Positions 7,385 to 14,838 of a stretch of 47,406 nt of DNA are shown in pieces. The stretch comes from an uncultured Roseovarius sp. (GTDB lineage Bacteria > Pseudomonadota > Alphaproteobacteria > Rhodobacterales > Rhodobacteraceae), in assembly GCF_913054395.1 (NCBI RefSeq), contig NZ_CAJXIP010000014.1, positions 1 to 47,406 of the forward strand. Direction: 5' to 3'. Every line of letters begins with the position of its first letter. The stretch's first letter is position 1. The notes below the pieces were generated by a model. The model was given only the letters and a program-made list of their open reading frames with translations. It ran no database searches and was not told the DNA's origin. Position numbers and translations under genes: made by a program.

Positions 7385-8539
7385 GTGACCCAAGGCACAT
7401 TCCAATGGCACCCCGCCACCCGCGTGATCACGTCCGGCGATCAGATAGCGCAGCTTTGCGGGCTGGTCCGCGACCATTGCTCGATCTCGGTCTCCGCCTT
7501 GGGCGTGTCGGCGCTTGACGGGCAAGGCCATCTGCACTGTGCGACCTCGGGCTCGACCGGCACGTCAAAGGTGATCCGCCGCACCCAACATTCCTGGACC
7601 CGCAGCTTTGCGGTAAATGGCCGGGTGCTTGGGCTGTCGCCCGCCGATTGCATCGCGGTGTTCGGCACGCTTGCCCATTCGCTGGTTCTATATGGCACAT
7701 TGGAAGCGGCCCATCACGGCACGCGCATTCTTGACCTGCATGGCCTCCGCCCGGATCGGCAAGGCGGCGCGCTTGCACGGGAACAGGCGACGGTCCTCTA
7801 TATCACACCGACACAGCTTGGCCTGCTCTGCACCGGCGTGACGCCCCCACTTGCATCGGTGCGCCATATTCTGGTCGGCGGCGGCCAGCTCAGCGACAGG
7901 ATCAGAACCGCCGCCGCACGCCTCTTTCCCAATGCCCGGCTGATCCATTTCTATGGTGCCGCCGAGACAAGCTTTATCGCATGGTCCAATGGCTCTGCGC
8001 CGCGCGGATCGGTCGGAACGGCCTATCCTGACGTGAGGCTTTCGATCCGTGACGAGGCGGGTCATGAAACCGGCGGGATCGGCGAAATCTGGGTCAAGAG
8101 CCCCTATCTGTTTGACGGCTACGCCAACACGCATAGCGCCGATACGCGCTGGAACGGTGATTATCTCTCAATCGCGGAACTCGGGCGGCTCGACGGCGAT
8201 GGCAACCTGTTTGTCATGGGACGGCGAAACCGGATGGTGACGATCTCTGACATCAATGTCTTTCCCGAGGAAATCGAAACCTATCTTGCCGGGGTGGCTG
8301 GCACCGATGACGTCGTGGTGATCCCCCTGCCAGATCCGAAACGCGGTAGCCGCCTTGTGGCGGTCATCGCCGGGGCCGATCCCTCGATGGGCGAAAACGA
8401 AGTGCTGCAACTCTGTCGTCGGGATCTTGGCCCGCTGCGCGCCCCCCGCCGGGTGCTTTTCGCGCCACAGCTTGCGATGCTGCCCGCAGGCAAACCCGAT
8501 TATCGCGCGATCCGCAAATGGGTAGAAAGCAACACATGA
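7385..8539 (+). CDS. Acyl-CoA synthetase-like AMP-binding enzyme, YhfT-like
   Basis: A member of the ANL adenylate-forming family, expected to activate a carboxylic acid as acyl-AMP and then acyl-CoA. Visible motifs are TSGSTGTSK (phosphate-binding loop), FYGAAETSF, a GDYLSIAELGRLDGDGNLFV-like hinge region, GRRNRMV, and GKPDYRAI with the catalytic Lys of the C-terminal lid. At 384 residues from the GTG at 7385 (or 400 from an ATG at 7337) it is roughly 100 residues shorter at the N-terminus than usual. The start is uncertain because no strong ribosome site is present. It overlaps the thiolase-like gene by ATGA. A ligase plus thiolase next to bioY recalls the yhfU-yhfT-yhfS set of the Bacillus biotin regulon, which suggests a role around biotin or its acyl precursor. 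Confidence 0.78.
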   Translation: MTQGTFQWHPATRVITSGDQIAQLCGLVRDHCSISVSALGVSALDGQGHLHCATSGSTGTSKVIRRTQHSWTRSFAVNGRVLGLSPADCIAVFGTLAHSLVLYGTLEAAHHGTRILDLHGLRPDRQGGALAREQATVLYITPTQLGLLCTGVTPPLASVRHILVGGGQLSDRIRTAAARLFPNARLIHFYGAAETSFIAWSNGSAPRGSVGTAYPDVRLSIRDEAGHETGGIGEIWVKSPYLFDGYANTHSADTRWNGDYLSIAELGRLDGDGNLFVMGRRNRMVTISDINVFPEEIETYLAGVAGTDDVVVIPLPDPKRGSRLVAVIAGADPSMGENEVLQLCRRDLGPLRAPRRVLFAPQLAMLPAGKPDYRAIRKWVESNT

Positions 8540-9642
8540 CCCAACCCTGTATCGTCGCCGCCATGCGCTCTGCCGTGGTGCCAATGAACGGCGCATTCGC
8601 CGATCTGCAATTTCACGAGATCGCCGCCCCGGTCATCCGCGCCAGCCTTGCCGCCTGCGGCTTGGACGGCGCGGACATCGGCGAGCTGATCGTCGGCAAC
8701 GCTCTTGGCGCGGGCGGCAATCCGGCACGGCTATGTGCCCTTGCGGCGGGTCTCCCAGAGCGGGTGGCGGGGCTTTCGATTGACCGGCAATGCGCCAGCG
8801 GCCTTGATGCGCTGGTTCTGGCCGATGCGCTTATCCGTTCGGGGCATGCCGAGGTCGTCATCGCCGGGGGCGCCGAAAGCTATTCGCGCCGCCCCGAGCG
8901 GGCCGAGACCTTTGCCGACGGCCGCCCTGCCCGGCCCTATGCCCAGGCCCGCTTTACCCCATGGCCGGACCGTGACCCCGACATGCACACCGCCGCCGAT
9001 GCCCTTGCCCACAGCCTTGGCATCCCCCGCGCGGATCAGGATGCATGGGCCGTGCAAAGCCATGCCCGCGCCCTGAACGCGCGCCCGCGTCTGGCCCGCG
9101 AAATCGTCGGGATCAACGGCGTCGAACAGGATCCGTTCACCCGTCCCCTGTCGCAAACCCTCTGCGCCCGTTCCCGCCCGATCAGCGGAACCATCACCCC
9201 GGCCAATACCTCGGTCGCCGCCGATGGCGCCGCCTTTTGCGTTGTGACCTCAGGGCGCATTGCCCGCAGGCTTGGCACCCCCACCGCCCGGATTGTCGCA
9301 GGCTGTACGGTCGGCTGTCGCCCCGATCTTCCGGGGCTTGCACCCGTCGCGGCGATCAAAAAGCTGTTGCAGGACGCGGCGATCACGCCGGATCAAATCA
9401 CAGTCGCCGAAGTGATGGAGGCCTATGCCGCCCAGGCCATCGCCTGTGTCACCCAGAGCGGGATCAACCCCGATATCGTCAATCCCGGCGGCGGGTCGCT
9501 GGCGCGCGGACACCCGATCGGCGCATCCGGCGCGATCAATGCGGTGCGGCTTTATCATGAACTTGCCACTCGCGGCGGCCAGGGCCTTGCCGCCATCGCC
9601 GCCGCCGGGGGAATCGGCACGGCGCTCTTGCTGCGCGCCTAA
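8536..9642 (+). CDS. Thiolase-fold protein, YhfS-like, lacking the second catalytic Cys
   Basis: A 368-residue thiolase-superfamily protein. The start is taken at 8536 because it overlaps the ligase stop as ATGA. The nucleophilic Cys is present (C86 in DRQCASGLD) and so is the GHPIGASGA histidine (H326). Two other catalytic features of thiolases are changed: NEAFA reads MEAYA (M294 for Asn), and the CIGGG loop that carries the acid/base Cys reads AAAGG (A355 for Cys). Such a protein could still form a thioester at C86, but ordinary Claisen condensation or thiolysis is doubtful. It is coupled to the ligase and ends 3 bp after the convergent nitroreductase stop. Confidence 0.8.
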   Translation: MTQPCIVAAMRSAVVPMNGAFADLQFHEIAAPVIRASLAACGLDGADIGELIVGNALGAGGNPARLCALAAGLPERVAGLSIDRQCASGLDALVLADALIRSGHAEVVIAGGAESYSRRPERAETFADGRPARPYAQARFTPWPDRDPDMHTAADALAHSLGIPRADQDAWAVQSHARALNARPRLAREIVGINGVEQDPFTRPLSQTLCARSRPISGTITPANTSVAADGAAFCVVTSGRIARRLGTPTARIVAGCTVGCRPDLPGLAPVAAIKKLLQDAAITPDQITVAEVMEAYAAQAIACVTQSGINPDIVNPGGGSLARGHPIGASGAINAVRLYHELATRGGQGLAAIAAAGGIGTALLLRA

Positions 9643-10322
9643 CCGTCAAATCCCTCAAAGCGCGCGAAATCCTCAAGCGCGTCGCGCTCTGTCCTGACCG
9701 TGTTCACCGACGCCGACGCATCCGGGCGCCCAAGGGCGATACCGCAAACCACAAGTTCGTCCTCGGGCAGGCCCATCACCTCGTGCGTCAGATCGCCGTA
9801 ATTGCCCAAAGCGCCGATGCCGCTGGTGCCATAGCCCATATCCTCGGCCGCCAGAAATAATGCCATGAGGCTCATCCCCAGGTCCATGAAGCACCCCTTG
9901 CCCATGTCCCGCTGAATCGTCACGACAATCCCAACCGGCGCGTCGAAAAAGCGGTAATTGCGGTCAAACTGGGCCTTTCGCCCCGCGATATCGCGCCGTT
10001 CGATCCCCAATGCAGAGTAAAGAGCATAGCCCGCCGCCCGCTGTTTCGCCTTCAGGGCCGCAGCCATCGGATCGGGAAAATACGAAAACTCCGACACCGG
10101 TTCACGCCCCGTCGCCACCGCATCAAGCAAGGCCGACTTGAGCCTCTCCAACGGCGCGCCCGAGAGCGCGTGAAACCGCCCCGGTTGCAGGTTTGCGCCG
10201 CTCGGCGCAAGCCGCGCCGCCGTCAGGATGCGCGCGACGTCGGGCCTTGGCACCGGCGTCGCGTCAAAAGCCCGGATCGAACGCCGCGCCCTCAGCAGGC
10301 ACTCAAGGCCCGTGGCGGTCAT
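9639..10322 (-). CDS. Nitroreductase-family FMN oxidoreductase
   Basis: A 227-residue nitroreductase-fold protein. The N-terminal RARRSIRAFDATPVP and the APSGANLQPGRF segment are the usual FMN-binding signatures, and GYGTSGIGALGNY with LPEDELVVCGIALGRPD marks the C-terminal half. It probably reduces a quinone, nitro or enone-like substrate with NAD(P)H in the cytoplasm; the true substrate is unknown. The ATG at 10322 overlaps the bioY stop (ATGA), so it is the last gene of the bioMNY operon. Its 3' end overlaps the thiolase-like gene by 4 bp tail to tail. A biotin-related role is only suggested by position. Confidence 0.85.
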   Translation of the reverse strand: MTATGLECLLRARRSIRAFDATPVPRPDVARILTAARLAPSGANLQPGRFHALSGAPLERLKSALLDAVATGREPVSEFSYFPDPMAAALKAKQRAAGYALYSALGIERRDIAGRKAQFDRNYRFFDAPVGIVVTIQRDMGKGCFMDLGMSLMALFLAAEDMGYGTSGIGALGNYGDLTHEVMGLPEDELVVCGIALGRPDASASVNTVRTERDALEDFARFEGFDG

Positions 10323-10864
10323 GCCCGCGACAGAACACTTTGCGGACGCGCCCGCGCAAGGGCGGCGGTGATCATGCCGGCAAGCACGGCCTTGATGATG
10401 TCACCGGGAATAAAGGCCGCGACCAAAAGCGCCGCCTCATAGGCGGATTTCTTGAGGATGATTGCCAAGCCCGCGACGCCAAAGACATAAAGCACGAGGA
10501 TTCCCCCGATGATCGACGCAATCCCAGCCACCATCGCCAGCGATCCGCCGCGCCATTTCTCGACGATAAAGCCGGTGACAAAAGCCGCCACCGGCCAGCC
10601 AAACAGGAACCCGGCCGAGGGAGACACGAACAGGCCAAGCCCGCCACGTCCCCCCGCCAGAAGCGGAAGCCCCAAAGCCAGAAGCAACAGGAACAACAGC
10701 ACCGCCATGGCCCCGCGCCGCGATCCAAGCACTGTCCCGCAGAGCATGATACCAAGGCTTTGCGCGGTGATCGGCACGCCGAAGGCGAGGGTGAATTTCG
10801 GGATAAGCCCAAGCGCCGCAATCAAGGCGGCAAAAAGGGCTATGAGGGCAAGGTTACGTTCCAT
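10319..10864 (-). CDS. bioY: Biotin ECF transporter substrate-binding protein BioY
   Basis: A 181-residue integral membrane S-component with about six hydrophobic helices. BioY-like features are the GIMLCGTVLGSRRGAMAVLL segment after the first helices, GLPLLAGGRGGLG, and SAGFLFGWPVAAFVTGF. It binds biotin with high affinity and works with the T and A components encoded just upstream (bioN, bioM). The ATG at 10864 has GAAGGA about ten bases ahead. It lies 14 bp downstream of bioN and overlaps the nitroreductase start. Confidence 0.92.
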   Translation of the reverse strand: MERNLALIALFAALIAALGLIPKFTLAFGVPITAQSLGIMLCGTVLGSRRGAMAVLLFLLLLALGLPLLAGGRGGLGLFVSPSAGFLFGWPVAAFVTGFIVEKWRGGSLAMVAGIASIIGGILVLYVFGVAGLAIILKKSAYEAALLVAAFIPGDIIKAVLAGMITAALARARPQSVLSRA

Positions 10865-10878
10865 CGGTCTATTTCCTT

Positions 10879-11481
10879 CTATTGGTTAAGGCCGCCGCGT
10901 GCCTTTAGCGCCTCGGCCAGGTGTTCAGCATCGTCAATCGCCAGCACGGTGAACGGCATGACAATTTTCCAACTTGGTTTCCTTGGCGACCTCGCCGCCC
11001 ATGATTGCGTCAGCTGGGCACCCTTATCGGCCAGCGTCGGCGTAAAGCGCACCACAAGGGCAATTCCGATTTCAAGCGCGCGGGTGTTGACGCCCAGCCG
11101 TCTTAGCGGCGCGGCAAGCCAGCGCACAACCTCGATCATCGCCGAAAGTTTCGTGGTCATCGTCACAAGGTTGGCAAGCGCCACCGCCGACAACAGCCGC
11201 AACACCACCACCGCGCCCTCAACCATCGCACCGATCACAAGATGCCAGACAAGCACCAGCGCGACAAACGGCCAAAGCACCCGAAGCCCGCGCATCCCGG
11301 CGGCGAAAAAGCGCCGACCCGGCAGGCGATAGACAGCCAGACAGCCAAGGAACACCGCAAGGTGAAAGCCAAGGCTTTCCTGAGAAAACAAAACCACCGT
11401 CGCGCCACAAAGCGCCGCAAGCTTTGCGCCCGCCGGCCAGCGATGCGCGCGGGTTTCAACCGGCGAGGTCAGAGATATCAT
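10879..11481 (-). CDS. bioN: Biotin ECF transporter transmembrane component BioN (EcfT)
   Basis: A 200-residue T-component that couples the BioM ATPase to BioY. Hydrophobic helices lie at about 20-110, followed by the cytoplasmic coupling region. The second Ala-Arg-Gly coupling motif is clear near the C-terminus (LAEALKARGGLNQ); the first appears degenerate (SWAARSPRK). I chose ATG 11481 (MISLTSPVET) because GGGGGG lies just upstream, although an earlier TTG at 11493 is in frame. It overlaps the end of bioM by 26 bp and precedes bioY by 14 bp. Confidence 0.9.
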   Translation of the reverse strand: MISLTSPVETRAHRWPAGAKLAALCGATVVLFSQESLGFHLAVFLGCLAVYRLPGRRFFAAGMRGLRVLWPFVALVLVWHLVIGAMVEGAVVVLRLLSAVALANLVTMTTKLSAMIEVVRWLAAPLRRLGVNTRALEIGIALVVRFTPTLADKGAQLTQSWAARSPRKPSWKIVMPFTVLAIDDAEHLAEALKARGGLNQ

Positions 11482-12214
11482 CACGCCCCCCAAGTTCGGT
11501 CATGTGGCTGGCAAAGGCCAAAAGCGTCGGCACGGCCGGACCATCCTGTTTGATCCGCCCCTCGTCAAGCCAGATCACCCGCTCATACCCGCGCAGGGCC
11601 TCGGGGTCATGCGATATATGAATCACTGTCGCGTCGATACGATCAAAATACCGCGTCAACTGGGCACGGGTCACGATGTCGAGGCCGGAAAACGGCTCGT
11701 CCAGAATGACCACCCTGGGCGCCATCGCGATGATCGCCATCAGGCAGACCAGTTGCTTTTGCCCCTGCGAGAGCTGATGTGTGGCGGCCGATGCCCAATG
11801 GGATTTGTCAAATTTCGCAAGGGTCTCGGCCACTTGCTGCGCGGCCTCGTCCTTTGACGCACCGCCCTGAAGCAGGCCAAAGGCCAGCTCTTCTTCCACG
11901 GTCGGGAAAATGATCTGATGGTCGGGGTTCTGAAACAGGATGCCGACGGTGCGTAACGCCGCCTTGCGGTCACGGGCGATGTCGATGCCACAGACCCGCA
12001 CCCTGCCCTGATCCGGCGCGACAAGCCCCGACAGCACCCGCGCCAGCGTGGTTTTACCCGACCCGTTTCGTCCGACGATGCCGACACGGCGTTCGGGAAC
12101 CGACAGGGCGATATCCGACAAAAGCGTCTTGCCATCGCGCGACAGGGACACCCCGGCCATTTCGCATGTCGCGGACAGACCGGCCGGTCGTGAAAGGACA
12201 CTCCTTGCCTTCAT
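11456..12214 (-). CDS. bioM: Biotin ECF transporter ATP-binding protein BioM
   Basis: A 252-residue ABC ATPase that powers biotin uptake. Walker A is GRNGSGKTT (about 48-56), the Q-loop region is FQNPDHQIIFPTV, the signature is LSQGQKQ, Walker B is VVILDEPFSGLD, and the switch His is in HISHDPE. The frame stays open upstream to 12529, but that extension has no ABC content. ATG 12214 is preceded by GAGGGATAAC, so I start there. First gene of bioM-bioN-bioY-nitroreductase. The 124 bp upstream hold the promoter and a hairpin at 12300-12317 but no recognisable BioR box. Confidence 0.92.
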   Translation of the reverse strand: MKARSVLSRPAGLSATCEMAGVSLSRDGKTLLSDIALSVPERRVGIVGRNGSGKTTLARVLSGLVAPDQGRVRVCGIDIARDRKAALRTVGILFQNPDHQIIFPTVEEELAFGLLQGGASKDEAAQQVAETLAKFDKSHWASAATHQLSQGQKQLVCLMAIIAMAPRVVILDEPFSGLDIVTRAQLTRYFDRIDATVIHISHDPEALRGYERVIWLDEGRIKQDGPAVPTLLAFASHMTELGGRDDISDLAG

Positions 12215-12299
12215 TGTTATCCCTCGTTGCCGATTCACATGCGCACCGCAGGCGCAGGTATCGCCATCGACAATAGCGAATGCAAGCGGGCTCGAACAT

Positions 12300-12317
12300 G
12301 CCCGGTTTTCACCGGGC
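12300..12317. terminator. Short GC-rich hairpin between bioM and the Anbu gene
   Basis: GCCCGGT, loop TTTC, ACCGGGC: a perfect 7-bp stem located 22 bp past the 3' end of the Anbu gene on the minus strand. No U-run follows in either direction, so it may be a weak or factor-assisted terminator for the Anbu operon. Confidence 0.4.
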
Positions 12318-12338
12318 CGCATTTGACACGCGCGCGCC

Positions 12339-13070
12339 TTACACTTCGGGGTTCGGCAGGCTTTCGAAGGCACGCTTGAGCGCGTCGCCCCAGCCATCGG
12401 AAATGGTGGCAAAATAGGGATCGTCCGCTTCGATCCGCAGGGTATGGTCACTGCTGAAACTGTCCCTGTCGTAAAAACACACATCAAGCGGAAGCCCGAC
12501 CGAAAGGTTGGCCTTGATGGTCGAATCAAAACTCACCAGCATCAGTTTCATGGCATCGGCAAAGCTCATATCCCGCTCATAGGCGCGCACAAGGATGGGG
12601 CGGCCATACTTGGTCTCGCCGATCTGGAAAAACGGGGTCTCATGGCTGGCCTCGATAAAGTTGCCCTCGGGGTAGATCAGGAAAAGCCGCGGCGGCCCGC
12701 CCTTGATCTGACCACCAAGGATGATCGTGGCGTTAAACCCGGAATCGGCGCGCTGTCCGGTGCTGGCATGGGTGTCGATCACCCCGCGCAGGGTCTCTGC
12801 CACAAGCCGCGCGGCCTGAAACATCGAGGGGACCGTCAGGATCGAGGGGTCGCGATCGTCATGCGCCTTGGTGCGTTCCTCAAGCAGGCTGACGACCGCC
12901 TGCGTGGTGGCAAGATTGCCCGCTGTCATCATCACGAGCGCGCGCTCGCCCGGTACATCGAAGCGGTGGAGCTTGCGAAAGGTCGAAATGTTGTCGACCC
13001 CGGCATTGGTGCGGGTGTCCGACATGAAAACGATCCCGCGTTCAAGGACCAACCCGACACAATAGGTCAC
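12339..13070 (-). CDS. Anbu-type proteasome-related protein
   Basis: A 243-residue Ntn-fold protein of the Anbu/HslV-like branch of proteasome beta subunits. It begins MTYCVGLVLERGIVFMSDTR, so removal of the initiator exposes Thr2, the expected nucleophile. The DTRTNAG segment and GGQIKGG are typical of the branch. Translation starts at a GTG (13068-13070) with AAAGGG about ten bases upstream. It is the last gene of a four-gene set with transglutaminase, alpha-E and ATP-grasp proteins, a known conserved neighbourhood of Anbu. Family members form rings without an associated ATPase; their natural substrate is unresolved. Confidence 0.9.
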   Translation of the reverse strand: MTYCVGLVLERGIVFMSDTRTNAGVDNISTFRKLHRFDVPGERALVMMTAGNLATTQAVVSLLEERTKAHDDRDPSILTVPSMFQAARLVAETLRGVIDTHASTGQRADSGFNATIILGGQIKGGPPRLFLIYPEGNFIEASHETPFFQIGETKYGRPILVRAYERDMSFADAMKLMLVSFDSTIKANLSVGLPLDVCFYDRDSFSSDHTLRIEADDPYFATISDGWGDALKRAFESLPNPEV

Positions 13071-13092
13071 CGGCGCAACCCTTTCGTTTCTA

Positions 13093-13890
13093 TTATTGCT
13101 GCGTCACGCTAAGCGACACATCCATGCTTTCCTCGGCCAGCCCATAGCGGTGCCCCACGATCGGCGCGGCCTCGGTATAATCAAGACCGGTCGCCACCCG
13201 CACATAGCGCGCATCGGGCGAAATCGCATTGGACACATCAAACCCGACCCATCCCAAACCGTCGACATGCGCTTCGGCCCAGGCATGGGTCGCGCTTTGC
13301 TCGTCCTGACCATCCATCCGCAAATATCCCGAAACATAGCGCGCCGGAAGCCCCATCGCCCGCGCGCAGGCAATGAAAACATGCGCGTGATCCTGACACA
13401 CCCCATGCCCGGCGGTCAGGGCGTCCTCGGCGCTCCAGGCGATCTCGGATTTTCCAGTCTCATAGGCAATCGCACCATGAATGCGCCCCGACAGGTCGTG
13501 CAGCCGCTCAAGGTCGCTTTCTCCCTCGACACTGCGCACCATCTCGCGGCAGGCCTTGCCGACGCGGGTATGCTCGGTGGCCTTTTGAAACAGCCAGAGC
13601 GGCGCAAGCCCCTGATGCGCGCCAACCACCCCGGCGGTGTCGGTGACCTCGACCACCCCTTCCGAGCGCACGACAAGCTGTGTCACCTCGGGTTCGAAAC
13701 TGAACAACAGGACGCGGTTGCGGTGGTGGTCGTCAAACTCCACCTGCTTTTGCCCGCCCTCTACGGTGATTTTCCAGTCGCGCACGACCTGCCCGCGCGT
13801 CGGTTTCGGCAGCAGGCGGATTTGTTGCACGCCATAAGGCACCGGGGCGGAATAATCGTAACGGGTGGTATGTGTGATCGTAAGGCGCAT
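13093..13890 (-). CDS. Transglutaminase-like cysteine peptidase of the Anbu cluster
   Basis: A 265-residue protein with a bacterial transglutaminase-like N-terminal beta region (about 1-90; the YDYSAPVPYGVQQIRLLPKP start is characteristic) and a papain-like transglutaminase core. The triad is visible as C165 (GVCQDHAH), H202 (ATHAWAEA) and D218 (GFDVSNA). No signal peptide, so it acts in the cytoplasm. It may form or cut isopeptide or peptide bonds made by the neighbouring ATP-grasp enzyme. It lies 22 bp ahead of the Anbu gene and 3 bp behind the alpha-E gene. Confidence 0.9.
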   Translation of the reverse strand: MRLTITHTTRYDYSAPVPYGVQQIRLLPKPTRGQVVRDWKITVEGGQKQVEFDDHHRNRVLLFSFEPEVTQLVVRSEGVVEVTDTAGVVGAHQGLAPLWLFQKATEHTRVGKACREMVRSVEGESDLERLHDLSGRIHGAIAYETGKSEIAWSAEDALTAGHGVCQDHAHVFIACARAMGLPARYVSGYLRMDGQDEQSATHAWAEAHVDGLGWVGFDVSNAISPDARYVRVATGLDYTEAAPIVGHRYGLAEESMDVSLSVTQQ

Positions 13891-13893
13891 GGC

Positions 13894-14835
13894 TTATCCG
13901 TAGAACCTGTAATCAATCTCGATCTGGTTGCTCAGCGCCGACAGGTTTTCCAGCACCCCCTGCACATATTCATGCAGCCCATACTCAAAGATCGCGTTGA
14001 CATCATGGCTTAGAAACCGCCGACACATCGTATCGACCGTCTGATGGCATGGCAGGCGCATCCCGTAGTCGCTTGCCAGATAATTGAGGTTGTCGCGCAA
14101 CTTGCCACAGCAGAAATTAAGACTGCGCGGCATGCATTTATCGAGGATCAGAAACTGTGCAATGCCGCGCGGGGTCACATCGGGGCCGATCGCGATCCGA
14201 TAGCCGCCTTCGGCGCTGACCGAGCGCAGGATCGTATCCCATTGCACGTTATCAAGCCGCGAACCTACCGCGGCGGCGGATGGCAACAGCACATAGTATT
14301 TCACATCCAGGATCCGGGCGGTGTTGTCGGCCCTTTCGATAAAGGTGCCGATACGCACGAAATCATAAATTTCATTGCGCAGCATGGTGCCGTGAATGGC
14401 GCCCCGCACAAGCGCGCTGCGTTCGCGAACCAGCGCCAGAACCCGTGGCAGATCGCGGTCGCGAACCCTGCGCGCCATGGCATCGCGCAACATCATCCAG
14501 CACGAATTAACCGCCTCCCATGCCTCGTGGGTCAACGCGGTGCGCACCAGTCGCGCATTCTGGCGCGCTTGGCCCACCACCGACATCACCGAGGCCGGAT
14601 TGTCAGGGTCGCGCAGCATCCAGTCAATGGCAAGATCGGCGGTGACTTCGCCGTGCTTCTCGATATAGCCCTGCGACATGGCGCCTGCCTGCAACACCGA
14701 AAGCCAGTCATCGGCCCCGCTTCCGGCACGTGTCAGGGCAATCCGCTGGCCGGTTTCGATCATCCGCGCGGTATTCTCCGAGCGTTCAAGCAGACGGGCC
14801 ATCCAGAACAGGCCACCGGCGGTTTTCCCAAGCAT
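13894..14835 (-). CDS. Alpha-E (DUF403) protein of the Anbu cluster
   Basis: A 313-residue, mostly helical protein of the alpha-E superfamily. The start MLGKTAGGLFWMARLLERSE and the internal YDFVRIGTFIERADNTARIL are the recurring conserved segments of the family, with many Arg and Glu residues on predicted helices. No catalytic function is established; the family is almost always encoded beside the circularly permuted ATP-grasp enzyme, as here (3 bp spacing on both sides), so a partner or regulatory role is likely. Confidence 0.9.
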   Translation of the reverse strand: MLGKTAGGLFWMARLLERSENTARMIETGQRIALTRAGSGADDWLSVLQAGAMSQGYIEKHGEVTADLAIDWMLRDPDNPASVMSVVGQARQNARLVRTALTHEAWEAVNSCWMMLRDAMARRVRDRDLPRVLALVRERSALVRGAIHGTMLRNEIYDFVRIGTFIERADNTARILDVKYYVLLPSAAAVGSRLDNVQWDTILRSVSAEGGYRIAIGPDVTPRGIAQFLILDKCMPRSLNFCCGKLRDNLNYLASDYGMRLPCHQTVDTMCRRFLSHDVNAIFEYGLHEYVQGVLENLSALSNQIEIDYRFYG

Positions 14836-14838
14836 CGC

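Noticed and set aside
12215..12338. BioR or BirA box upstream of bioM
   Set aside because: Scanned by eye on both strands; only a GC-rich hairpin is present.
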